A DNA stretch of 64,000 nt, from NCBI RefSeq assembly GCF_028746185.1, contig NZ_JAQIVH010000055.1:682001-746000 (forward strand), written 5' to 3'. This DNA comes from Paenibacillus_E qinlingensis (lineage in GTDB: Bacteria > Bacillota > Bacilli > Paenibacillales > NBRC-103111). The translations under genes were made by a program, and so were the position numbers. A model generated the notes under the pieces. The model was not told the origin of the DNA. It ran no database searches and saw nothing but the letters and a program-made list of their open reading frames with translations. The first letter of the stretch is position 1. Each line of letters begins with the position of its first letter. Shown here in pieces: positions 51,324-60,461 of the stretch.

Positions 51324-52652
51324 TTACTTACCGAGCGCTTTCTTCGCTTCTACCCATTTTTTGTTGTACTTATCAAATACTTTGGCTACATCCGTTACCG
51401 CTACTTCTTGGGCGATATCGTTCAAGTCGATTTGTGCTTTGTTTTGGATCGCCATAGCATCACTGTTATCCGCAGCGATTTCAACGAAGTTCAAATCTTT
51501 CGTAGCTAAGAAGTCAGACAATTGTGTAACCGAGGACTTCTTATCCTTCAAGGATGGAATGAAGCCAGCGAAATCATCATAACCGGAATCCTCAATTAAC
51601 CATTTCACGAAAGCTTTCGCTGTTTTGAGGTTTTTACTGTTTTTGCTAACGGCATAGAAATAGTCAGGTGTCATTAGCGTAGTCAATTTCCCTGAGTTAT
51701 CGAATGGCATTGGGAAGAAGCCTACATTAGCACTTTCCGTACCATTTTCTATCACTTGTGGAATAACCCAGTTCGGCAAGAGGTACATCGCCATTTTACC
51801 AGAGGCTACATCCTTCTTGGATTGTTCCCAGTTGGAAGAGTTGATATCTTTCTCCACATAACCCTTGCCAATCATTGTTTTGAGAATACCTAGTGACTTG
51901 GCGAAGGCACCATTCGGGTCAAAAGCGTTCTCCTGCTTAATGCGATCATTCCAGAAGTTCGGATTGCCGGACATCGCTACTGCTACGTGCTGCCATGTGT
52001 AGAGCGGCCATTTGTCCTTGTAGTTTGTTGCCAGAGGCACAATCCCCTTCGCTTTCAGCTTGTCGGATGCGGCATAGAATTCATCGAGTGTCTTCGGAAG
52101 CGCTGTGATGCCGGCATCAGCGAAGGCTTTTTTGTTATACACAATCCCTGTTGTGGAACCGCCTGTTACGAGACCATAGGTGCCACCGTTCGCTGTTTTG
52201 TAGTCTTTAAAGCGGATTTTATCATTCAGACCGAGATCATCCAGCGGGGCAAAATAATCAGGAAGCTGTGTATTCGGAATGTTCGGAATCAATACAACGT
52301 CCGGCACTTCCGCCGTGGCCAAGCGTAATTTGATAGCCGCTTCATAATCCTTCAGCGCTTCGAACTCCACGTCCGCATTCGGGTATTTCTTTTTGAACGC
52401 TTCGCGATAATCTTTCAGCTTGGTATCAATTAGATCTGTACGGTTCGTTGCAAATACAATCTTTCCTTTAATATCATCATTCGGGTTCGCTGCTTTGGGA
52501 GCCTCCGTCGCTGGAGCTGGAGTAGCCGCTGCCGTCGTAGCTTTGGCTGCAGGTGTTGGGCTTGCTGTCGTTGTTGTTGTTTCTGATCCGCATGCTGCGA
52601 GTAAAGTGGTCAGTAAACAAATTGATGTTGTGGCTACTAATGTCTTCTTCAT
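51324..52652 (-). CDS. Extracellular sugar-binding lipoprotein (family 1 solute-binding protein)
   Basis: This 442-residue lipoprotein is the substrate-binding part of importer 3. The signal peptide MKKTLVATTSICLLTTLLAAC ends in a lipobox with Cys21 as lipidation site, followed by a Thr/Ala/Pro-rich linker and a fold-I binding domain (GKIVFATNRTDLIDTKLKDY, VPDVVLIPNIPNTQLPDYFAPLD, GIVYNKKAFADAGITALPKT). The ATG has a GGGGGAAA ribosome site. A promoter and cre-like box lie upstream. It is adjacent to the SLH-anchored GH5-like glycanase gene, which could supply its substrate; mannan-derived or other plant oligosaccharides are possible but unproven. Confidence 0.93.
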   Translation of the reverse strand: MKKTLVATTSICLLTTLLAACGSETTTTTASPTPAAKATTAAATPAPATEAPKAANPNDDIKGKIVFATNRTDLIDTKLKDYREAFKKKYPNADVEFEALKDYEAAIKLRLATAEVPDVVLIPNIPNTQLPDYFAPLDDLGLNDKIRFKDYKTANGGTYGLVTGGSTTGIVYNKKAFADAGITALPKTLDEFYAASDKLKAKGIVPLATNYKDKWPLYTWQHVAVAMSGNPNFWNDRIKQENAFDPNGAFAKSLGILKTMIGKGYVEKDINSSNWEQSKKDVASGKMAMYLLPNWVIPQVIENGTESANVGFFPMPFDNSGKLTTLMTPDYFYAVSKNSKNLKTAKAFVKWLIEDSGYDDFAGFIPSLKDKKSSVTQLSDFLATKDLNFVEIAADNSDAMAIQNKAQIDLNDIAQEVAVTDVAKVFDKYNKKWVEAKKALGK

Positions 52653-52676
52653 CCTATTTCCCCCAATGAACTAGTT

Positions 52677-52702
52677 TGTGTAGCGCTTACATTTTTATTA
52701 TA
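52677..52702 (-). promoter_or_regulatory. Promoter -10 with cre-like CcpA box, upstream of importer 3
   Basis: On the minus strand TATAAT (52697-52702) is followed five bases later by TGTAAGCGCTACACA (52677-52691). Its left half TGTAAGCGCT matches the cre half-site; the box closely resembles the one in the same position in cluster 1 (2699-2713). A TTTTAC with 17-base spacing is the weak -35. Confidence 0.55.
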
Positions 52703-52786
52703 AAACGTCCATGCGTTGAGTAAAATGGCACGCATTTGTTTTTCCTTGTACTGTATTTCCACTTTTCAGTGGGAAAGAGCCAAATT

Positions 52787-52808
52787 AATGGGGGCCGAAG
52801 CCCCCATT
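52787..52808 (-). terminator. UUCG-capped hairpin after the SLH glycanase gene
   Basis: AATGGGGGC and GCCCCCATT form a perfect 9-bp stem closed by a C(TTCG)G tetraloop on the minus strand, an extra-stable RNA cap. The T-run is short. Confidence 0.7.
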
Positions 52809-52812
52809 TCAC

Positions 52813-55800
52813 TCATTTTACAATATCGAGCTTATGCAGCAGATTATAGAAGACCATGGCTGCCTCAGCACGCGTCGCAACAGCTTGAGGCCGGTAGGAT
52901 CCGTCCGGATTGCCGCTTAACAAACCTGCGGCTGTTGCTAGACGAATGGATGCCTCTGCCCAAGAAGACATGGAAGCAGCGTCTGTGAATGTAAGTGTTG
53001 CAGCAGGCTTCACCGCCTGAGACAGCTTCGTTAATGCCAGCGCTCGGCTGAGCATGACTGCCATCTGCTCACGCGTAATGGTGGCATTCGGCTGGAAGCT
53101 GTGGTCTTCGAAGCCATCTACCAGACCTAACTCATTGGCAGCATGGATCACGGAGGCAAACCAATCATGTTCGGCTACATCCCTGAATTTGGCTTGCGAT
53201 CCCTTCGACGGGACGATACCCATTGCTTTAACCAGCATCGTGGTAAACTCTGCTCGTGTAACTACACGATCTGGTGCGAACGTGGTGTCTGTCATGCCAT
53301 TCAACAGCAGCTTGGAAGCTAAGGTTCCAATGGCAGTCTGAGCCCAATGTGTACCTGGGACATCTGTGAAATTCACTTGATGGGAAACAACGGCATACAC
53401 GCTATTCCCATTTCTGCTAATTATCGCTTCTACCCCATCGGCTTGGGGCTGGAAGGATGCAGGAACGAACGTCATAGCGCCTGTTTGTTCGTCAATAACG
53501 ACAACAGTAGCAGATGACAGGTCGCTAACGCTGTTCGTGAAGACGCTCCGAGTGATGAATAACGACCCGAAATGTTCAATCTCGGTTTGTTTGCCTCCAC
53601 TTGATACTATGAGGTGGAAAGACACCGGCGTACCGATTAGTGTGACGCCTTGCTTTTCAGCTGCTTTGCGAACTTGGTCAGCTTGCTCGGTGGATACAGG
53701 CATAATGGCGATATGCAGCGCTGCATCCCCAGAATCAGTACCTATCGCATTCAGAATGGCAGGGTTAGATAACATTTGGAGTGGGATCTCGTAAGAACCC
53801 GCTTCGTTTTGCAGTGTAACTACTGTCTTGCCGAGTGCAACAGGATTAGCTGCAAGTGCTTTGGACAGTAATGAAATTGGAATCACGACTTCATCCGTTT
53901 CCTTCGTGCTGTATGCCATAACAAGTGCCGTCCCTTGCTCTTTCGTCAACAGAAGCTCTAACGCCTTCTTCATCTCTGCTTCTTGCATAATGGCTTGACG
54001 CACGTTTTTTCCTTTGCTGTCGGTAACCGTTACGTGTTTGAAGGCCTCATTCGTCAACAAGATTTGATTGGCTTTATCCAAAATGGTTGGTCCAGGTATT
54101 GTACCCCCTGGTGAGGATGAGCTAGTATCTCCTGGATCTACCGGGCCAACAGGATCCACGGGATCAACTGGGTCCACGGGATCCACAGGATCTACTGGAT
54201 CTACAGGATCCACAGGATCCACAGGGTCTACGGGATCGACTTCCTCCCCTGTTTTATAGACCTTAATCGTATCGAAATACAACGTTCCTTGCCCGATTGT
54301 ACCTCCCGCTCCTTGATTCACATAAATTGAGAACTCTTTAATCGCATTCAAATCGATGACTCCGTCTCCGCTAGAGCTCCATGGTGCTTTAGTAAACTTG
54401 CTAAATGGCAGCTTAATTACACTTGATTTGTCATCGCCAAGCTCGATATAAGACTCCCATGCCGAACCGTCTTCCTCAAGGAATTGTATCGTCAATTTGC
54501 GATGGGACGCGTCCTTTTTCAACCAGAATCGTATGCCTTCATACGCTCTCCAGTCTAACGCATCGAGCTTTTTGTTCACGCCGGCAAAATTCTTAGCAGC
54601 CGTTGGCAGCTCATAGACATATTTCCCTCCAAAACGTCCTGCCTCTTTTTGATCCGCCACAGGTGTGAAAGTAACGGTTCCACCGTCTTTGTTCGTCGAA
54701 TAGGTGTCGCCAGCAACGAGTTCGCCACCGCCATAATAGTCAAAATCATCAATCGTCGGCACTTGATCAATCGCGATTGAATCGATATAGATGGCATTCG
54801 CTCCCAGTTGCCCTGCACCTTGGTTTACAAAAATAGCATAGGATGCAATTTCAGCGCGATTGAGCTTACCGTCCCCTTTCGACCATGTGCGATTACGGGC
54901 GAAACCACCAAACGGAATTTGAACGACATTTGCTTCCGTTGAAGTCATCATCGTCTGCGCTTCCCAAATATCTCCGTCACTTTCTGTCAATTGGAACGTA
55001 AGTCCATGCCCCACTGTATCTGATTTTAACCAGAACGAAAGAGCGTTGCCTCCACCCGCTATATTCAGCTTCCCAAGTGTCCGTTTGACACCGGCATAAC
55101 CTTTGGCAGCTGTCAATGTGTAGCTGAGTTTAAGCGCATGACCACCATCTTGTTTAACGTTATTTTCTAGGGAAGCTGTAATTTCAGCGCCGCCATCATC
55201 CCTTACATAATCAGCACGGACACCCGCATCAGTTGAATAGAAGTCGAAGTTATCGATCTCACGAAGCGAAGCCGATTGAATATCGTCCAAATACAGCGCT
55301 CCTGCACCATTGCCAATAGAGCCTCTATCCACATAGATGGAAAATTCTGATACAGACGTTAAATCGAGTTTCCCATCTACCGCCACGGATTGCCATCCTG
55401 CCAGATGGAAAGAACCAAAAGGAATCTTCATCAAGGTGCCATTCGTATGATTGACATATACCTTGGCTTCCCAATACTCGCCGGTAGCATCCTTTAATTG
55501 ATACGTAACGCCCCGTCCAGCTTCCCCTGCTTTCATCCATAGCTGGATGCCATTGTTTGCCGACCAATCCGCTCCTCCGATGGATTTGGTAACACCCGCG
55601 TATCCTTTGGCAGCAGTCAGATCAAAGGCAAGCTTGAGTCCAAATGCCCCCGATTGCTTCGTCTCCGCATCCAAAGTTGCGGTAATGGCATCCCCACCCG
55701 AATTACGGTTATATTGGGCTTGCAACTTCGCATTATCTGAACCATAGTCTTCGTAATTGTCTACAACAGGTGATTTATACAATCGAAAATCATCCAAATA

Positions 55801-58704
55801 GACGGTGCGTGTCACATTCGCTGATCCATCAATGTTAATACTAAATGTCGTAATAGACGAAAGATCTACGACATTGTTCCCTACACCTAGATGCGAGTTT
55901 TTCCACCAGTCAGGTACATAAAATTGGTTAAATGGCAACTTAATTAACTGTGGTTCACTGCCAGATACGCCAATATCTTTTTTCCACACCTCGCCTTTCG
56001 TAGCACTTCCTTCATTGAACTGAATAGAAATGCCCGTGTAGGCTTCTGCAGGCTGTACCCAGAACGAAATACCACTGTTGCCAGACCAATCTGTATTGGT
56101 AATTTGCTTTTCCATACCGCCCCAGCCTTTGCTCAGCGATGAGGTCAATTTCAAGCTGTAATTCCCTTCGGATTTATGACCGTTATCCAAACTTAATTCG
56201 AGTGGTGATCCGGATGTATTCACGGAGTATGCACCTTTGAGCATACTATCTGAGCCTGTATAGCTCTCAAAGTTTTCAATGACATCCGTTTTCACATTGG
56301 TAGGCGGCTCTAACTTTTCTGAACCCACACCAATTTGGATGCGTCCCACTTGTGGACTCCAGTACTCCGAAGCGAAATTTGCTGGGATAACTGGGAACAC
56401 AACCTTCAAATATTTGGTTCCCGCTGGCAAGGTATAGGCGGTGTACACCATTCGGCTCCACCACCCCTCACCTGGCACCTCATCTACACGAACTTGAGTA
56501 ACAGTCGAGTAATGTTCACCATCCGGCGATGTTAAAAAAGTGAAATTGGGAAGCCTGTATTTACTTGGTTCTTGTCTGGCAAAACTCGTCATGACGAAAT
56601 AATTCATATCACCCGCTGTTTGATACACGAATGATTCCGCATTGTTAGCTGTACGTACTAAACGCTTCAAATCATCGCCAAAATAAGTGCCCCCAGATTC
56701 GAACCCTAGATTAGGCGAATGGTCAGCCATTTTCAACATATTATTCATTTCGTCTGTCAGTACACCATTGGTAATGGCAACGCTAGAAATCGCATCTTTA
56801 TAGATAAGTTCTTCGCCACTCGTATGGTTGTATACGATTTCAATATGACCAAGTTGAGAATCTCCATCCCCTTCTGGGAAGGTTACTTTAAAATACTTTG
56901 CATCCGATGGCAGCGTATATGCGCTATATACAATTTGACGCCACTCTCCACCGCCAGCTTCTGTTTTAGTAACCTGAAGCTCTGTGTAATTGGTTCCATC
57001 CGTAGACATCCAGAACTTAAATTCGTGATTCGGATGATCTGATTTGCGGAATGCGGTAGTCTTCAATGATAATGCCCGCAGTGCACTGGAATTCGTTGGT
57101 GTTGATGGAAGTGCATAAGCTACGAATTGATCAACCGCATTCGGTTGCAACTTGAGTCGATAATGATCTCCTCCGAATAAAGCTGGATTCAGATCATCTG
57201 TGGTAAATTTCAAATCCGTTGAGAATTGATACATTTTGCTGTAATCAATGAGCTCATCCTGAATCGCATGTTTCGCGATGACCGGACCTACGACTGATGA
57301 ATATGTGGATTCACCAACAGTATTTCGTGCCTTCGTTCGATAGAAGTAGGTAGCACCTGTCACAGAGGTCATATCATCGAACAAATCAGTTTTGGAAGCA
57401 TCATACACCTGCGCTCCAACGATGTCCCATGGCCCATTGGCATACACAGATCGCTCTACCGTGTAGGCAGTTGCTCCTGTTGATCCCTTCCATCCAATAC
57501 GGGAGACTGTATCAATCGGAAGCATCATCGGTGCTTCTGGAAGTGGTAAAACTGGCTTTGACATAATACCGCGAATCTTATAAGCTTTATCCCGTAATAG
57601 CCCCAATACGGATGTTTCTTCGAAGCCTTGCTCACCTGCTGGGAAGCCTGGCCATTTATACGCTTCATAGAATGTGCCACCATACGTGCCTTCCGTATGT
57701 CGGAAGAAGCCTCCGTCTTCACTGTGATAGCGTAGACTCCAGATCAAAGCACCGCTGGTACCATTTTCAATAACATTGTCTAAGAATGGTGTTAATTCAC
57801 TTTTTGGAATGAAGCCGAATTCCCCAACATAGAAGGGCTTTTTCCCTTTGGCCAAATTCTTATCGATATTCACTTGAGAAGCAAAGCTAGCGTAATGGTT
57901 AGGATAATAATGGTTGCTTACAATGTCGATAGGCGAGTTTTCCTCTAGGGAACTAGCATCAATGCCGTATTTTCCGTCAATGAGCAAATGTTTGGCATCG
58001 ATATTTTTGATGAAAGCTCCTATTTCCGTTGTCCATGCAGAAGTCGGGGGTGTTAATTCATTCCCTGTCTCCCAAGCGAGAATGGCTGGATCATCCTTGT
58101 AAAGCACGTTTGTTATTGTATTCCTACGATTCAAAACATACGAGATTGTATCTTTAAAATCCTTCTTAATGTCCGCATCTGTCCAGAAAGCATCCTTGCT
58201 CTTCCCGCGAAACTTGGCATACTCACCAATTCCACCCCACCACTCGTATTGATCGACGAATGGGATGATAAGACGAATGCCGTACTCGTTGGCAAGTGCA
58301 AGCGCACGGTCTAGGGCAACAAACGCTTCCTCGTTGAACTGATTAGGTCCAACGACATGGCGAATCATGCCAGGGTAATCGGTATCCTTTTTGACAGAAA
58401 GGACATAGGTTCTCGTTGCTTTCGCTCCCATTTGCTGCAAAGCTTTAAATGCATCTCGCTGCTCCCATTCTGTGGGAACCTGCCAATAACCATCTTCGAC
58501 CATTGTTAGCGTAGGCACATTCGCCCCAATAAAACGAAATTCACTGGCCCCTTCCATCAATTTATCCCCTGATCGCGTAATAAATTGCGAGAGCCCTGGA
58601 TTTGGTTCCGCTTTCATTTTTGGCGTGCCTACAAAACCGCTCATCAGCATAGATACCACTAACATGGTTACTACAAGCTTTGCACACATGCTTTTCAAAC
58701 GCAT
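52813..58704 (-). CDS. Giant SLH-anchored GH5-like glycanase with multiple carbohydrate-binding modules
   Basis: This 1963-residue exported enzyme stays on the cell surface. After the signal peptide (1-32) comes a GH5-like TIM barrel (about 36-385) with acid/base Glu216 (AWETGNEL) and nucleophile Glu295 (FYVGEFGF), most like mannanases. A fibronectin-III-like module (~395-475) and two beta-sandwich modules (~480-640, ~650-800) follow. Four related carbohydrate-binding modules (~806, ~980, ~1147, ~1316), each opening with a DNFE/DNYE-type motif and closing YLDD or YFDT, then lead to a (DPV)n linker (1487-1525), a ~240-residue region and three SLH domains (~1775-1962) that bind cell-wall polymers. 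The ATG follows GAGGGGG. It is beside importer 3 and an orphan regulator. Mannan as target is inferred. Confidence 0.88.
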   Translation of the reverse strand: MRLKSMCAKLVVTMLVVSMLMSGFVGTPKMKAEPNPGLSQFITRSGDKLMEGASEFRFIGANVPTLTMVEDGYWQVPTEWEQRDAFKALQQMGAKATRTYVLSVKKDTDYPGMIRHVVGPNQFNEEAFVALDRALALANEYGIRLIIPFVDQYEWWGGIGEYAKFRGKSKDAFWTDADIKKDFKDTISYVLNRRNTITNVLYKDDPAILAWETGNELTPPTSAWTTEIGAFIKNIDAKHLLIDGKYGIDASSLEENSPIDIVSNHYYPNHYASFASQVNIDKNLAKGKKPFYVGEFGFIPKSELTPFLDNVIENGTSGALIWSLRYHSEDGGFFRHTEGTYGGTFYEAYKWPGFPAGEQGFEETSVLGLLRDKAYKIRGIMSKPVLPLPEAPMMLPIDTVSRIGWKGSTGATAYTVERSVYANGPWDIVGAQVYDASKTDLFDDMTSVTGATYFYRTKARNTVGESTYSSVVGPVIAKHAIQDELIDYSKMYQFSTDLKFTTDDLNPALFGGDHYRLKLQPNAVDQFVAYALPSTPTNSSALRALSLKTTAFRKSDHPNHEFKFWMSTDGTNYTELQVTKTEAGGGEWRQIVYSAYTLPSDAKYFKVTFPEGDGDSQLGHIEIVYNHTSGEELIYKDAISSVAITNGVLTDEMNNMLKMADHSPNLGFESGGTYFGDDLKRLVRTANNAESFVYQTAGDMNYFVMTSFARQEPSKYRLPNFTFLTSPDGEHYSTVTQVRVDEVPGEGWWSRMVYTAYTLPAGTKYLKVVFPVIPANFASEYWSPQVGRIQIGVGSEKLEPPTNVKTDVIENFESYTGSDSMLKGAYSVNTSGSPLELSLDNGHKSEGNYSLKLTSSLSKGWGGMEKQITNTDWSGNSGISFWVQPAEAYTGISIQFNEGSATKGEVWKKDIGVSGSEPQLIKLPFNQFYVPDWWKNSHLGVGNNVVDLSSITTFSINIDGSANVTRTVYLDDFRLYKSPVVDNYEDYGSDNAKLQAQYNRNSGGDAITATLDAETKQSGAFGLKLAFDLTAAKGYAGVTKSIGGADWSANNGIQLWMKAGEAGRGVTYQLKDATGEYWEAKVYVNHTNGTLMKIPFGSFHLAGWQSVAVDGKLDLTSVSEFSIYVDRGSIGNGAGALYLDDIQSASLREIDNFDFYSTDAGVRADYVRDDGGAEITASLENNVKQDGGHALKLSYTLTAAKGYAGVKRTLGKLNIAGGGNALSFWLKSDTVGHGLTFQLTESDGDIWEAQTMMTSTEANVVQIPFGGFARNRTWSKGDGKLNRAEIASYAIFVNQGAGQLGANAIYIDSIAIDQVPTIDDFDYYGGGELVAGDTYSTNKDGGTVTFTPVADQKEAGRFGGKYVYELPTAAKNFAGVNKKLDALDWRAYEGIRFWLKKDASHRKLTIQFLEEDGSAWESYIELGDDKSSVIKLPFSKFTKAPWSSSGDGVIDLNAIKEFSIYVNQGAGGTIGQGTLYFDTIKVYKTGEEVDPVDPVDPVDPVDPVDPVDPVDPVDPVDPVGPVDPGDTSSSSPGGTIPGPTILDKANQILLTNEAFKHVTVTDSKGKNVRQAIMQEAEMKKALELLLTKEQGTALVMAYSTKETDEVVIPISLLSKALAANPVALGKTVVTLQNEAGSYEIPLQMLSNPAILNAIGTDSGDAALHIAIMPVSTEQADQVRKAAEKQGVTLIGTPVSFHLIVSSGGKQTEIEHFGSLFITRSVFTNSVSDLSSATVVVIDEQTGAMTFVPASFQPQADGVEAIISRNGNSVYAVVSHQVNFTDVPGTHWAQTAIGTLASKLLLNGMTDTTFAPDRVVTRAEFTTMLVKAMGIVPSKGSQAKFRDVAEHDWFASVIHAANELGLVDGFEDHSFQPNATITREQMAVMLSRALALTKLSQAVKPAATLTFTDAASMSSWAEASIRLATAAGLLSGNPDGSYRPQAVATRAEAAMVFYNLLHKLDIVK
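54127..54245 (-). repeat. Asp-Pro-Val linker repeat in the SLH glycanase
   Basis: A short tandem array encodes about a dozen Asp-Pro-Val units (some Gly-Pro-Val), separating the binding modules from the C-terminal domains. Near-identical 9-bp units make it prone to length change. Confidence 0.8.
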
Positions 58705-58824
58705 ACGTTCGCCCCCTCGTATCCTACATTTTGTATCATTTTTAATTATAGGAGGGATGATCGATGGTTGAAATGTACTGGCTTGGCATTTTATTGGACT
58801 CTATTGTCCTTCTATTCATTTCCG

Positions 58825-60336
58825 TTAATTGGGCATTTGTGAGATCTGTGTTTGTTCCCTGTACATGCGAGGTGTGGTGCCAACAACCTTTTTGAAAAGG
58901 CGATTAAAATATGCTGCATCGGGATAGCCAACGGCTTGCCCTACCTCATAGGTTTTCAATTCCAACTGGTTAAGGAGCAGCTCCTTGGCTTTCGAAACTC
59001 GAAGGTCCATAATATATTCGGTGATCGTCATTCCTGTTTCTTTGCGGAAAAGAAAGCTGACATAGTTGGCTGTCAAATACACATGATTCGCCAATTCGGA
59101 CAATTCAATCTCACGATTGTAGGTTTGCTCGATGATCTTTTTGACTGTGCTCACCACTTTGCGTTCATAGGCCCCGGGCTCCAATTCCATATCCCCTAAC
59201 ATCCGATCCATCCTGTCAAAAATATCATCGAATACATCCTGCAAAACCGCATGCTCGCAAAGCTGTAATTCAAGTTCATTCGTGTCAGGTTGAGGAAGAA
59301 GCGACCGATTGGTCGCATCCGCAATACGCATTCGCAGCTGGTATAATACATAGCCAAGTACGCGACATAAATCAGCCCAGTGAATGTGGATACGCTTCGA
59401 TCTATGATAAAGCTGGTCTTTTAATTTATAGAGTTCGTCACGATCCATCCACTTCGATGAATTCTGCAATAACGAATCAATTAAAGATACCATCATCGTT
59501 ATTTCAGAACGATGATAACTAGGTTCCACATAGGGAATTAAACTGAGATTACCTTCGTTATACCACTGCAAGCAATAGGCAGAGATCGCTTCAGCGTAGC
59601 CCCTCGGCCAGTCTTCGAAGCGTGATATTACGGACGATATGCCTCGCAACTCAGCTATATCTACCCTTATAGTCTGAGCCAGATTCTCGACATCTTTTAC
59701 ACCAAATACAATGAACAGCTGCAGATTAAGTGTAAGTTTGCATGCGATCATTTCAGGCATGGATGTGACTATAGGCATGCTCTGTGACATGGTTGAGATC
59801 AACGTTTGCCTAGCTTTGCACACAACAAATACACTAGGTACGGCACACTCACTATAGGTCGAGAAGGATTCCCAGAGCACCTCTAGTTGATCTGCCTTCA
59901 TCTCACCTGCAAGAAAGCTTTTTAATAACAAATCTGTCGTTTGTCCCTTACGCATTCGTTCATGAAGTCGATGATCCATCAGCTTCTGAAGAACTTGGTG
60001 AAGCTCCTTCTTATTCACGGGTTTCACTAAATAATCACTGACCCCGGACCGAAGCGCATTGCGTACGTAATCAAATTGATTATAGCCACTCAAGATAATG
60101 ATGTTGGTTTCTGGATGAGTCAATCTAACATGCTCTGCAAGCTCAAATCCATCCATTCTTGGCATTGAAATATCTGTAATGATAACATCTACGGCTTGTT
60201 TGCTCAGAAACTGAACCGCTTCCAAGCCATTCCCGAACGAACCCACTACACTCACATGCAGTTCCATTTGCTCTATCATACTTACGATGCCTAATCGAAT
60301 TGCCTTCTCATCTTCAACAACCATGATGCGGATCAT
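58825..60336 (-). CDS. Response regulator, long YesN type, without an adjacent kinase
   Basis: This 503-residue regulator has a receiver domain (IRIMVVEDEKAIRLG, phospho-acceptor Asp55 in VIITDISMPRMDG, Lys in YLVKPVNKK), an unassigned middle region of about 280 residues, and a C-terminal AraC domain (IELSELANHVYLTANYVSFLF and TYEVGQAVGYPDAAYFNRLF, ending GTTPRMYRE). The frame opens 17 codons earlier; this start has AAGGGTGGG six bases upstream. Unlike the other three YesN genes, no YesM kinase lies next to it. It sits between two glycanase genes on the same strand and probably controls them. The kinase may be elsewhere, or the regulator may act alone. Confidence 0.92.
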   Translation of the reverse strand: MIRIMVVEDEKAIRLGIVSMIEQMELHVSVVGSFGNGLEAVQFLSKQAVDVIITDISMPRMDGFELAEHVRLTHPETNIIILSGYNQFDYVRNALRSGVSDYLVKPVNKKELHQVLQKLMDHRLHERMRKGQTTDLLLKSFLAGEMKADQLEVLWESFSTYSECAVPSVFVVCKARQTLISTMSQSMPIVTSMPEMIACKLTLNLQLFIVFGVKDVENLAQTIRVDIAELRGISSVISRFEDWPRGYAEAISAYCLQWYNEGNLSLIPYVEPSYHRSEITMMVSLIDSLLQNSSKWMDRDELYKLKDQLYHRSKRIHIHWADLCRVLGYVLYQLRMRIADATNRSLLPQPDTNELELQLCEHAVLQDVFDDIFDRMDRMLGDMELEPGAYERKVVSTVKKIIEQTYNREIELSELANHVYLTANYVSFLFRKETGMTITEYIMDLRVSKAKELLLNQLELKTYEVGQAVGYPDAAYFNRLFKKVVGTTPRMYREQTQISQMPN

Positions 60337-60403
60337 GTTCATCCCACCCTTGAGGGCATTCCAGCATACAACTCTGGTCCCCTTCATTCTATCATATAGG
60401 CAA

Positions 60404-60436
60404 AAGCCATCATACGGATTTTCCGCATGACGGCTT
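60404..60436 (-). terminator. Terminator of the smaller GH5-like gene
   Basis: AAGCC(A)TCATACGG pairs with CCGCATGA(C)GGCTT around ATTTT; a T-run follows on the minus strand 26 bases after the stop. Confidence 0.6.
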
Positions 60437-60461
60437 CAGTTGTGATCGCAAACACTCCTGC

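Noticed and set aside
54068..54259. Plus-strand Gly-Ser-Thr repeat frame resembling a small collagen-like protein
   Set aside because: It is the complement of the Asp-Pro-Val linker of the glycanase, with no start signals.
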